A stretch of 9,807 bases of DNA from JBBRVP01 sp038246785. GTDB taxonomy: Bacteria > Actinomycetota > Actinomycetes > Jiangellales > Jiangellaceae. Made by a program: the position numbers and the translations under genes. Below the pieces are notes generated by a model, which saw only the letters and a list, made by a program, of their open reading frames with translations, did no database searches and had not been told where the DNA came from. This document shows positions 1-6,435 of the stretch, piece after piece (the first letter of the stretch is position 1; each line of letters starts with the position of its first letter). The stretch spans positions 1-9,807 of the forward strand of contig JBBRVP010000064.1 in assembly GCA_038246785.1 (NCBI GenBank), given 5' to 3'.

Positions 1-57
1 CGAGTGGAACGCCGGGCCGACACGCCTGGCCGGCGTGTCGGCCTGGCGTTCCACTCG
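1..57. terminator. Large near-perfect palindrome, probable T-less terminator
   Basis: Two 26-base arms (1-26 and 32-57) are complementary except at one position (G14 opposite T44, a G:U pair in RNA). They enclose a 5-base loop. No T-run follows, which is common for actinobacterial terminators. It most likely ends a plus-strand gene left of the window. Because the first arm starts at base 1, the stem could extend further left. Alternatives are a dispersed palindromic repeat or the end of a mobile element. Confidence 0.6.
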
Positions 58-203
58 ATCTTCGGGATACGCGCGAGCAGTCCGGTCATCGGCAGGGCAT
101 CCCTCTTGTCGGCTTTGACCCTGCGGTGGTAGGCCTGCTCCCGACGCTGCACGGCGCCCTTCGACAGGAGGAGGTGGTTCGGCGCAGCGAGGGCGCCTGG
201 CGT

Positions 204-218
204 CGAGGGTCCCCCTCG
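204..218. other. Short hairpin in the leader of the Asp-box gene
   Basis: A perfect 6-base stem (CGAGGG / CCCTCG) with a 3-base loop lies about 20 bases upstream of the Shine-Dalgarno site of the gene at 249. It could affect the leader RNA, but a stem this short is expected by chance in DNA this GC-rich. In the rest of the 58-248 leader I see no convincing promoter. Confidence 0.2.
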
Positions 219-237
219 GGACGTCGTCACCTTGATC

Positions 238-243
238 AGGAGG
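238..243 (+). promoter_or_regulatory. Strong ribosome binding site for the Asp-box protein
   Basis: AGGAGG ends five bases before the ATG at 249. It decides the start: the same frame is open from 126, but a start there would put 41 arginine-rich residues ahead of a clear signal peptide. Confidence 0.85.
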
Positions 244-248
244 TAGCG

Positions 249-2180
249 ATGCGTGCTCGCGTCGCAGGCTTGGCCGGTTTGCTGGTGGCAGGGCTCGTGG
301 TCCTGCCAGGCACCGCCGGCATCGGTGTCGCCCAACCCATGACGTACGACCACCTGACGAAGATGCAGAAGCGGCTGCTCTCCGGCTTCGCCAGCACGGA
401 GGTCGACGCCGCCCGAGGTGCGCTGTCCCAGCGTCGCGCGGCCGCCCCGGCGCAGCAGAGTCGGCTCGCGGCGGCGGCGAGCAGTGCCCCGTACTACTTC
501 CCGCGGTCGGCGGCCGGCTGCAGCTACCGGTTCGGCTCCAACGTCAACATGGACACCGACTGTCAGAACGTCTCCGACCCCGACCTGGCCGGTCGCGCCC
601 AGTCCCAGAACGAGACCTACATCTCCGAAGACCACCAGAGCCGCGGCACGCTCGTCGGCAGCGCCAACGACTACCGCCGCGGTGACGGCGGCTGCTTCGG
701 CTACTTCAGCGGCGACAACGGCCGTACGTGGGGCGACGTGGCCGTGCCCTTCTCCTTTACCCGCGGCGGCGCGCGCTACGGCGATGCGCTGCGCCAGTAC
801 TGGACCGCCGGCGGCGACACCTCCAGCGCGTTCGACACCCGCGGCAACGCCTACTTCAGCTGCCAGGTCTTCAACCGTGGTGAGCCGGTGAGCGGCAACC
901 CCGACCTGTCCAGCGCACTGCTGGTGTTCCGCTCGACCGCCAACGGCGGGGCGTCGTACAACTTCCCGGCCCGCGTCGTGACCGAGCAGCCCGACCTCAC
1001 CGGCACCGGCGTCGAGCCGTTCCTCGACAAGCAGCTCATGACGGTCGACAACCACGTGCGCAGCCCGTATCGGGACCGGGTGTACGTGACGTGGACGACG
1101 TTCGCGCCGGACGGCACCGCCTACATCTACGAGAGCCACTCCGCGGACTACGCGGAGACGTGGAGCGACCCGGTCGTCGTGAGCACGACCAGCGGCCTGT
1201 GCACCAACACGTTCGGCGTCCCCACTCCGGAGGGGACCTGCAACCAGAACCAGTTCTCCCAGCCGTTCACGGCACCCGACGGCACGCTGTACGTCGCGTG
1301 GGCCAACTTCAACAACACCGTGACGGGCCGGGACAACCGCAACCAGATCCTGCTGGCCAAGTCCACCGACGGCGGCGCGTCGTTCGCCAGCCCGGTCAAG
1401 GTGGCCGACTACTTCGACCTGCCGGACTGCGCGACCTACACCGGGCAGGACGCCGGGCGGGCCTGCGTGCCGGACAAGCGCGACGGCAACTCCTTCTTCC
1501 GCGCGGCCAACTACCCGGTCGGAGTCGTCGACCCGACACGCCCCAACCGGGTCGCGGTGACGTTCGGCTCCTACATCAACCGCAACTCCAGGGGCGCGAA
1601 CGGCTGCCGGCCCGCCGGGTTCTCGCGCTTCGGCCTCAACCTCTACACCGGCGTGCTCACCCGCGGCGCCTGTAACAACGACATCGTGCTCAGCGTCTCC
1701 CGCAACGGCGGTGCATCGTTCACCGGCACCACCACCGACGTCCGCCGGCTCACCACGGTGACGCAGGCTCGTCGGCAGGCGACCACCGACCAGTGGTTCC
1801 AGTGGGCGGACTACACGAAGAACGGCCGGCTGGCCGTGTCCTACTACGACCGGCAGTACGGCAACGCCGAGCTCACCGGCTGGTCGGACTTCAGCCTGTC
1901 CGGATCCAATGGCGTGAACAGCTTCGGCACCCGCCGTGTCACGACCTCCTCGATGCCGCCGCCGACCCAGTTCTCCGGCACGTTCTGGGGTGATTACACG
2001 GGGCTGGCGGCCTACCACGGCACGGCGCACCCGGCGTGGTCGGACACCCGGACGCCGGAGGTCTTCGCGTGCTCGGTCCCCGGGTCGCCGCCAGGGCTGT
2101 GCACCCAGCTGGCGACCAACGCGCCGCGGGCCAACGACCAGGAGGCGATGACGGCCGGGCTCGGGGTGCCCAGCGGCTGA
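249..2180 (+). CDS. Secreted Asp-box (BNR) repeat protein, sialidase-fold beta-propeller
   Basis: This gene encodes 643 residues. Residues 1-29 form a signal peptide: a short basic start (MRAR), a hydrophobic core, then a probable AQ cleavage region, so the protein is exported. Five Asp-box motifs are visible: SGDNGRTW (154-161), STANGGASY (229-237), a degenerate SADYAETW (298-305), STDGGASF (372-379) and SRNGGASF (484-491). These mark blades of a sialidase-type beta-propeller. The end carries a GDYTGLAA...HPAWSDTR segment (581-601), which I recall from secreted BNR proteins. Twelve cysteines are spread along the mature chain, an even number that would suit disulfides. I see no sortase motif and no C-terminal membrane segment. 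True sialidase activity is not shown, because the arginine triad cannot be assigned by eye; a glycan-binding or other hydrolase role is equally possible. The gene stands alone and a hairpin follows its stop codon. Confidence 0.88.
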   Translation: MRARVAGLAGLLVAGLVVLPGTAGIGVAQPMTYDHLTKMQKRLLSGFASTEVDAARGALSQRRAAAPAQQSRLAAAASSAPYYFPRSAAGCSYRFGSNVNMDTDCQNVSDPDLAGRAQSQNETYISEDHQSRGTLVGSANDYRRGDGGCFGYFSGDNGRTWGDVAVPFSFTRGGARYGDALRQYWTAGGDTSSAFDTRGNAYFSCQVFNRGEPVSGNPDLSSALLVFRSTANGGASYNFPARVVTEQPDLTGTGVEPFLDKQLMTVDNHVRSPYRDRVYVTWTTFAPDGTAYIYESHSADYAETWSDPVVVSTTSGLCTNTFGVPTPEGTCNQNQFSQPFTAPDGTLYVAWANFNNTVTGRDNRNQILLAKSTDGGASFASPVKVADYFDLPDCATYTGQDAGRACVPDKRDGNSFFRAANYPVGVVDPTRPNRVAVTFGSYINRNSRGANGCRPAGFSRFGLNLYTGVLTRGACNNDIVLSVSRNGGASFTGTTTDVRRLTTVTQARRQATTDQWFQWADYTKNGRLAVSYYDRQYGNAELTGWSDFSLSGSNGVNSFGTRRVTTSSMPPPTQFSGTFWGDYTGLAAYHGTAHPAWSDTRTPEVFACSVPGSPPGLCTQLATNAPRANDQEAMTAGLGVPSG

Positions 2181-2193
2181 GCCGCCACTCGAG

Positions 2194-2235
2194 TGACCAC
2201 GTCGGCCGGATGCGACTGTCCGGTCGACGTGGTCA
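2194..2235. terminator. Hairpin terminator after the Asp-box gene
   Basis: A 17-base stem (2194-2210 with 2219-2235) has a single G:T mismatch and an 8-base loop, starting 13 bases after the stop codon at 2180. There is no T-tract. The structure is symmetrical, so it could also stop transcription arriving from the opposing operon if that reads past 2626. A 10-base palindrome, CACTCGAGTG (2186-2195), overlaps its left edge. Confidence 0.75.
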
Positions 2236-2274
2236 GCGGGGGAACCCGCGACGCACCGCCCGCGTCACAGCGGC

Positions 2275-2592
2275 ATGCTTCCCAGTTGGCTGCTCGTCGC
2301 GCCAGTCATCGCCGGGTCGGTGATTTCCGGTTCTACGCTCGCCGGGCCGGGCGGTCCGCCGCCGACGTCACGCGCGCCCGTTCACCAGCCCACCTGTCGC
2401 GTGCTCGTCAGTGCCGAGGGGGACTGGACGCTCGCGCACGACGGCGCGTGGCCGGTGCGGCTGCCGCCCGAGGCCGCTGGTGGCGGTGGCCTCGCCGGCA
2501 TCACCGCTGTCGGCTGTGCACCGGAGCGCATCCTGCGGGTGGTCGCGCTACGCCCGCCGGCGGGCACCTCCACCGATGCGGGCAGCCCCTGA
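2275..2592 (+). CDS. Possible small exported protein, 105 residues
   Basis: I do not recognise a family. The frame starts at ATG 2275 and ends in TGA at 2592, 33 bases from the stop of the opposing operon. The first 24 residues are hydrophobic (LLVAPVIAGSVISGS...) and resemble a signal peptide, though without the usual basic residues at the very start. The remainder has two cysteines, at about residues 42 and 80, which could pair. Third codon positions are mostly G or C, as in real genes here. Against it, there is no Shine-Dalgarno sequence, the hairpin at 2194-2235 would cut it off from the upstream gene, and an overlapping frame is also open. If it is not a gene, 2236-2625 is a plain convergent spacer. 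Confidence 0.4.
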   Translation: MLPSWLLVAPVIAGSVISGSTLAGPGGPPPTSRAPVHQPTCRVLVSAEGDWTLAHDGAWPVRLPPEAAGGGGLAGITAVGCAPERILRVVALRPPAGTSTDAGSP

Positions 2593-2625
2593 TCGGCGGC
2601 CCAGGAAGGATTCGGACCCACCGGC

Positions 2626-3105
2626 TCAGGTTGCCGGCTCCAGCCGCACGAAGGGCAGTTTGCGCCCGACGGCGCGGAAGTCGTCGTCGCTGCCGTCGAC
2701 GGCGAAGCCCATGAAGCCGGCCAGCCGGCGCGCCGTACGGCGGTGGCGACGGGCGTAGTCGAGCATGACACCCTCGGCCTCCGCGGGCGGTACGGGGATC
2801 GCGCGCACGTCCAAGCGCCGGGCGCCGAGCTCGATGCGGGCGGCGGGGTGGGCCAGCAGGTTGCGATACCAGTCGGACTCCGGGCCGAACCCCGACGCCA
2901 CCGTGACGGTCCCCTTCACCGGGTCGTGGTGCACCACTTCGAGGACGACCTCGCGCGGGCGCCCCGATCGGCGGCCCAGGTGGTGGACCAGCACGAACCG
3001 CCGGCCCAGCAGCGCGCCCAGGCGCGCCCGGTAGAGCCAGATCGGCAACCGGAACAGCAGGCGCCGTGCTCCCGTTGGCGGACCGGGCCGGTCGACGACG
3101 TCCAT
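2626..3105 (-). CDS. Nitroreductase-family deazaflavin-dependent oxidoreductase
   Basis: This gene encodes 159 residues, the usual size for the Ddn-like split-barrel family (F420H2-dependent nitroreductases and quinone reductases). Family signatures are visible: an RxSGxPR stretch (46-51) leading into the VVLEVV strand (53-58), then VASGFGPESDWYRNLLAHP (69-87) and the IELGARRLDVRA strand (91-102). Members use deazaflavin F420 to reduce quinones, nitro compounds or enones, often at the membrane; the substrate here is unknown. It is the last gene of the minus-strand operon, starting 27 bases after the glycosyltransferase stop. The preceding sequence, GGCGAG, is only a weak ribosome site; an ATG eight bases upstream is out of frame. 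Its place next to carotenoid tailoring genes suggests, but does not prove, that it reduces a polyene or a quinone. Confidence 0.9.
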   Translation of the reverse strand: MDVVDRPGPPTGARRLLFRLPIWLYRARLGALLGRRFVLVHHLGRRSGRPREVVLEVVHHDPVKGTVTVASGFGPESDWYRNLLAHPAARIELGARRLDVRAIPVPPAEAEGVMLDYARRHRRTARRLAGFMGFAVDGSDDDFRAVGRKLPFVRLEPAT

Positions 3106-3132
3106 CTCGCCATGATGGCGGTCCGACGCGGA

Positions 3133-4251
3133 TCACGGGAGCTTGCGGCCCTTCCAGACCAACCCACCCCGCCGCCGGCGAAGCCACGAGTCGACGACCA
3201 GCCAGCCGAACACCACCACCGAGGCGGGTTGGGCGAGCACATCCGGCCACACCCGCTGACGCGTGCGCCGGGCGACCAGCCAGCGGCCGAGCACCGCGAC
3301 CCCGTAGCCGAGCGCACCCATCCGCGAGCCGGCGAGCACCGCGGCCAGCGGTGGGACGACGTACGCCAGTCCGAGCAGCCCGAGCGCACCGGCGGCACCT
3401 GCGGGCGAGCCGAACGCCGCCCACAACGACTTGGCGTAGCCCTCGCGCAGGTCGGGCCAGCCGTCGTACATCCGGCAGGTCGCCACCGTCGTGCCGTCGA
3501 CGATGCCGCCGCGGCCCGCGACCCGCTTCACCGCCCGCACCAGCGCGACGTCCTCGAGCACCTCGCCGCGCACGGCGAAGTGCCCCCCGCTGCGCCGGTA
3601 CGTGGCGGCGTCGATGACCAGCAGCTGCCCGTTTCCGGCGCTCAGCGACGGCCTGGCGGAGCGCTCGGCCAGCGCGAGCGGCAGGGTGGTGAGGAACGAC
3701 CACTGCAGCAGTGGCTGGACGAGCCGCGGGCCCAGCCCGTCGGCCAGCTGACGCGGGTAGGGGCACCCGACGTCGAGCCCCGCGCCGCGCAGCAACGTCA
3801 CCGATGCCGCCGCGCCGCACGGTGCCAGCACGACGTCGGCGTCGAGGAAGACGAGCACCGACCCGGTCGCGGCGGCCGCCAGCCGGTCGCAGGCGTGCGC
3901 CTTGCCGAGCCAGCCCGCCGGCAGCGGACGACCCGCGAGCACCCGGACCCGAGCGTCGCCAGCGGCAACCCGGTGCACCAGCTCGGCGGTGCCGTCGGTC
4001 GAGTCGTCGTCGAGGACGAGCACCTCGAGGTCCGGTACGCGTTCCTGCGCCAGCACGGCGTGCAGGCACGGCGCCACCCGGTGCGCCTCGTCGCGCAACG
4101 GCAACAGGACCGACACCCGCTCGCTCACCGGCGGCGGGTCGGTCGGCGGTCGGCGGTAGGCGCGCAGGTTCCATGCCGTGTGGACGGTCAGCGCGACGGC
4201 GACCAGCGACCCCGCCGCGCCCGCCGCGCGCAGCGCCGACCGGGCGCTCAC
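3133..4251 (-). CDS. Membrane-anchored family 2 glycosyltransferase, likely acting on a carotenoid
   Basis: This gene encodes 372 residues. An N-terminal membrane segment (about 8-25) precedes a GT-A catalytic domain. Its motifs are VSVLLPLRDE (46-55), DDDSTDGT (81-88), the metal- and nucleotide-binding DAD (137-139), an acceptor-side GNGQ (206-209) and LEDV (232-235), whose ED pair fits the catalytic base. The C-terminal third holds two to three membrane helices (about 287-308, 312-326 and 341-355) and ends WKGRKLP, like the W+GR motif of carotenoid-type glycosyltransferases. It begins with GTG inside the stop of the CruF-like gene (GTGA overlap), with no ribosome site of its own, so it is probably translated by coupling. 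The expected role is to attach a sugar to the hydroxyl made by the CruF-like enzyme, as CruG-like enzymes do. Sugar and acceptor are inferred from context; a glycolipid target is possible. Confidence 0.9.
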   Translation of the reverse strand: MSARSALRAAGAAGSLVAVALTVHTAWNLRAYRRPPTDPPPVSERVSVLLPLRDEAHRVAPCLHAVLAQERVPDLEVLVLDDDSTDGTAELVHRVAAGDARVRVLAGRPLPAGWLGKAHACDRLAAAATGSVLVFLDADVVLAPCGAAASVTLLRGAGLDVGCPYPRQLADGLGPRLVQPLLQWSFLTTLPLALAERSARPSLSAGNGQLLVIDAATYRRSGGHFAVRGEVLEDVALVRAVKRVAGRGGIVDGTTVATCRMYDGWPDLREGYAKSLWAAFGSPAGAAGALGLLGLAYVVPPLAAVLAGSRMGALGYGVAVLGRWLVARRTRQRVWPDVLAQPASVVVFGWLVVDSWLRRRRGGLVWKGRKLP

Positions 4252-5072
4252 CGGCGCGCGAGATCAGGTGAACGGCGCAGGGAGCGGGCGTACGGCACGA
4301 TCGCCACCCCCATGAGGGCCCCGCCCCACAGGGCGACCGCTGGGCGGTGAAAGAAGGCGAGGTTGGCGAGGACCTGCGAGGCGTAGGTCCACAGCAGCAG
4401 CACGGCCGCGGGCCCGTCGACGGCCAAGGGCCGCGGCGGCCCGGAGATCCGGACCAGCACCAGCATCATGAGCACGGCGCTGAGCAGCCAGCCCAGGTAG
4501 TTGGTCAGCGGGACGCCGGGCACCCCGGCCAGCCCCGGCGCGGGAGAGCTCCACGTCCAGTGCCCCTCGCCCACCATCTGCGGGTCGAGGAAGATGTCCC
4601 AGGTCGCCAGCAGCCACGCGGCCGGCAGCCAACCGCGTGCCGCCCCCGCAAGCCGGCGGCCCGCGAGCGCGCACGGGTGGGCCATCATCACCCAGGCCAG
4701 CGGCACGACCAGCGGGACGCCGAGCGCCCGCGGCCCGAGGGAGTCCGCGCCCCCCGAGCCGGCGTAGTCATATCCCCCGAACGGAAGCCCGGTCGCCGTC
4801 CCGACCGCCTCGACGAGAAGTCCGCCGCCACCGGCGACGAGCATGAGGAGACCGGCGTACGTGGCCCCACGGCTCGCCAGCGCGTGCGCCAGCGAGGCGG
4901 CCGCGAAGACGACGACGGTCGTGATCGTCAGGATCCGGCGGGGCTCGCCCGACAGCAGGGGCCAGGCCACCTGGAGCAGCACCGTCACGGCGACCAGCCC
5001 CCGGACGAGGCCCTGCGCGAGACCCCGGGCCACACCGGCCGACGGCGTCCCCGTGCTGGTCACGGCGTCCAT
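4248..5072 (-). CDS. cruF: CruF-like carotenoid biosynthesis protein (1,2-hydratase family, formerly DUF422)
   Basis: This gene encodes 274 residues that form a polytopic membrane protein. Diagnostic family motifs are GTATGLPFGGYDY (91-103), GVPLVVPLAW (118-127), WDIFLDPQMVGEGHWTW (158-174) with its acidic and aromatic residues intact, and VPLTNYLGWL (187-196). Characterised relatives (cyanobacterial CruF and the haloarchaeal hydratase) add water to the psi end group of an acyclic carotenoid, giving a tertiary 1-hydroxyl. The ATG at 5072 is chosen because the upstream part of the open frame is arginine- and glycine-rich antisense of DUF4126. A GTG three codons later (5063) has a better-spaced AGGA and is a near-equivalent start. 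It lies 26 bases after the DUF4126 stop and overlaps the glycosyltransferase start by four bases. The family is clear; the exact carotenoid substrate is inferred. Confidence 0.92.
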   Translation of the reverse strand: MDAVTSTGTPSAGVARGLAQGLVRGLVAVTVLLQVAWPLLSGEPRRILTITTVVVFAAASLAHALASRGATYAGLLMLVAGGGGLLVEAVGTATGLPFGGYDYAGSGGADSLGPRALGVPLVVPLAWVMMAHPCALAGRRLAGAARGWLPAAWLLATWDIFLDPQMVGEGHWTWSSPAPGLAGVPGVPLTNYLGWLLSAVLMMLVLVRISGPPRPLAVDGPAAVLLLWTYASQVLANLAFFHRPAVALWGGALMGVAIVPYARSLRRSPDLARR

Positions 5073-5098
5073 CCTGCCCGGCGGCGGCGGGGCCGGCG

Positions 5099-5692
5099 CT
5101 ATGGCGCTGCGGGTGTCGGACCGGCGCGGCGTTCGCGCCAGCGCTTGCGTGCCCGCCGGATCCGCGACAGCAGCATCAGCACGAGTGCCCCCCCGGTGAG
5201 CAGCAGCCCGATGGCGATGCCCGCCGCGGCCCAGGGATGCTCCCAGGCCAGGGCCACCACGCCGACCACCGAGAAGTCCTCGAGCAGGCTGACGCCGACG
5301 TTGCTGGCCGGCTCCGGGGAGGTGTTGACGGCCAAGCGCAAGGAGGCCTTGGTGAGGTGCGACCACAGGGCCGTACCCCCCATGCCGACCGCGGTCAGTG
5401 CCTGGTCGAGCGTGCCGGCGTCGCCGGCGAGCAGCAGCCCCAGCACGGCCGCGATCGTCGGGCGGATGGCCGTGTGGACCGAGTCCCAGGTCGAGTCGAT
5501 GTAGGGGATCTTGTCGGCCACGAAGTCCAGGACGGTGAGCACCGCGGCGGCCACCATCACGTCGGTGCGGGTCAGCACGTCGGGGATGTCCGCGACGCCG
5601 CTGCGCCCGGCGATGCCGAGGACGAGTACCACGGCGTACGCGTTGATGCCGGCAGCCCAGCCGTTGGCGATGGCCAGCGGGAGCAGGTTCAC
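5099..5692 (-). CDS. DUF4126 membrane protein
   Basis: This gene encodes 197 residues, the usual size for DUF4126. The N-terminal GWAAGINAYA (11-20), the polar DFVADKIPYIDSTWDSVHTA stretch (from 56) and NTSPEPASNVGVSLLED (123-139) are the family's recognisable blocks. They separate hydrophobic helices at about 20-30, 44-57, 77-90, 141-150 and 156-176, and the tail is arginine-rich and probably cytoplasmic. No biochemical function is established for the family. Its GTG start lies inside the stop of the CrtA-like gene (GTGA overlap), with a good ribosome site, and the CruF-like gene follows 26 bases later. It is therefore made together with two carotenoid enzymes. A transport, scaffolding or membrane-organising role in pigment synthesis is inference only. 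Confidence 0.9.
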   Translation of the reverse strand: MNLLPLAIANGWAAGINAYAVVLVLGIAGRSGVADIPDVLTRTDVMVAAAVLTVLDFVADKIPYIDSTWDSVHTAIRPTIAAVLGLLLAGDAGTLDQALTAVGMGGTALWSHLTKASLRLAVNTSPEPASNVGVSLLEDFSVVGVVALAWEHPWAAAGIAIGLLLTGGALVLMLLSRIRRARKRWRERRAGPTPAAP

Positions 5693-6417
5693 GGCGCCCT
5701 CCCGTCGAAGGTCCCGCGCAGCGCGGTCACGGCGAACCGGGTGAACAGCGATTCGGCGAACCACTGCCGTTCGGCGGTGCGCCGGATCACGTCGGTGTGT
5801 GCCGTCCGCCGGTAGGCAAACGCCTGCAGATCGGCCGCGGACTCCCAGATGCTGAACGTGCCGAGCAGGCCGATGGGGGCGTCGCCGACGCCCAGCGCCA
5901 GGCGCAGGCCCGGTGCCTGCCGCAGGTCCGCGGACACGCGTGGCACCGCGCGGTGGAAGGCAACCACGTCTCGCGCGCGGATGCGCGCACGGGTCAGCGA
6001 CGCGACCGGGCCGTCCCACCGGCGCGGAGCCGGGTCCCCGAACGGCGTGCCGCGGTCCCATTGGCCGCGCGTGATCAGCGGACGGAGTTCGACCCGCAGC
6101 GTCTCGTTCGCGATTCCGGCCCAGGCTCGCGCCGTGCGCCCGGATTCGAAGGCCGCGGCCGCGTCGGCGTCGTCCCACGCCACGAGCAGCGCCCACCGGG
6201 TCAGCTGGGTGTCGCGCAGCGCGAAGGTACGTCCGTCGCTGGTGCCGAGCAGCTTGGCCAAACGGACGCCGGGCTCGCGGCGGACCCGGCGGTCGAGCGC
6301 CATGCGCCCGAGCGCCGTCGCCACGTGCCGACGCGGCACGTGCCAGACGTGCAGCGTCACCGTCGCAGGGACGTCCACGGCCTCATCGTCGCAGCGCCGG
6401 CCCGGCTGCGCCCACAC
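5689..6417 (-). CDS. crtA: CrtA-like (spheroidene monooxygenase family) carotenoid oxygenase
   Basis: This gene encodes 242 residues if read from the first GTG at 6417. A second GTG at 6378 (residue 14), two bases after a GAGG, would give 229 residues and begin nearer the conserved core. The pattern is that of spheroidene monooxygenase: TVTLHVWHVPRR (20-30), KLLGTSDGRTFALRDTQLTR (55-74) then WALLVAWDD (75-83), WDGPVASLTRARIR (134-147), LLGTFSIWES (184-193), LQAFAYRRTAH (197-207) and WFAESLFTRFAV (219-230). Proteobacterial CrtA, a heme enzyme with a ferredoxin-like fold, introduces keto groups at the C-2 position of acyclic carotenoids. The protein is soluble, with no membrane segments seen. 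It starts 18 bases after the DUF2207 stop and overlaps DUF4126 by four bases. The family is well supported; the product (keto carotenoid or other oxidised polyene) is inferred. Confidence 0.85.
   Translation of the reverse strand: MWAQPGRRCDDEAVDVPATVTLHVWHVPRRHVATALGRMALDRRVRREPGVRLAKLLGTSDGRTFALRDTQLTRWALLVAWDDADAAAAFESGRTARAWAGIANETLRVELRPLITRGQWDRGTPFGDPAPRRWDGPVASLTRARIRARDVVAFHRAVPRVSADLRQAPGLRLALGVGDAPIGLLGTFSIWESAADLQAFAYRRTAHTDVIRRTAERQWFAESLFTRFAVTALRGTFDGRAP
5698..5703 (-). promoter_or_regulatory. Ribosome binding site fixing the DUF4126 start
   Basis: On the minus strand this reads GGGAGG and ends five bases before the GTG at 5692. It lies within the 3' end of the CrtA-like gene. 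The open frame runs upstream to 6196 without a stop, so this site and the family length decide the true start. Confidence 0.75.
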
Positions 6418-6435
6418 CTACGCTCGCCCGTCCGC

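Noticed and set aside
115..143. A promoter for the Asp-box gene, using TTGACC at 115-120
   Set aside because: No acceptable -10 box lies 16-19 bases downstream.
126..248. A longer N-terminus for the Asp-box protein, using the start at 126
   Set aside because: It adds 41 arginine-rich residues before a clear signal peptide, while AGGAGG sits at ideal distance from the ATG at 249.
2595..2670. A tRNA gene on the minus strand, suggested by a TCCGAAT loop-like string near 2612-2618
   Set aside because: The flanking bases give only a mismatched T-arm, there is no matching acceptor stem 60-70 bases away, and the 5' half would lie inside the reductase coding sequence.
2501..4174. A long (557-codon) open frame on the minus strand
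   Set aside because: It is almost entirely Arg, Ala, Gly and Pro, as expected for a shadow frame, and overlaps the glycosyltransferase and reductase, which have clear family motifs.
2743..4350. A 535-codon plus-strand frame opposite the reductase and glycosyltransferase
   Set aside because: It is Arg/Gln/Pro-rich antisense of the real genes, with no motif or ribosome site.
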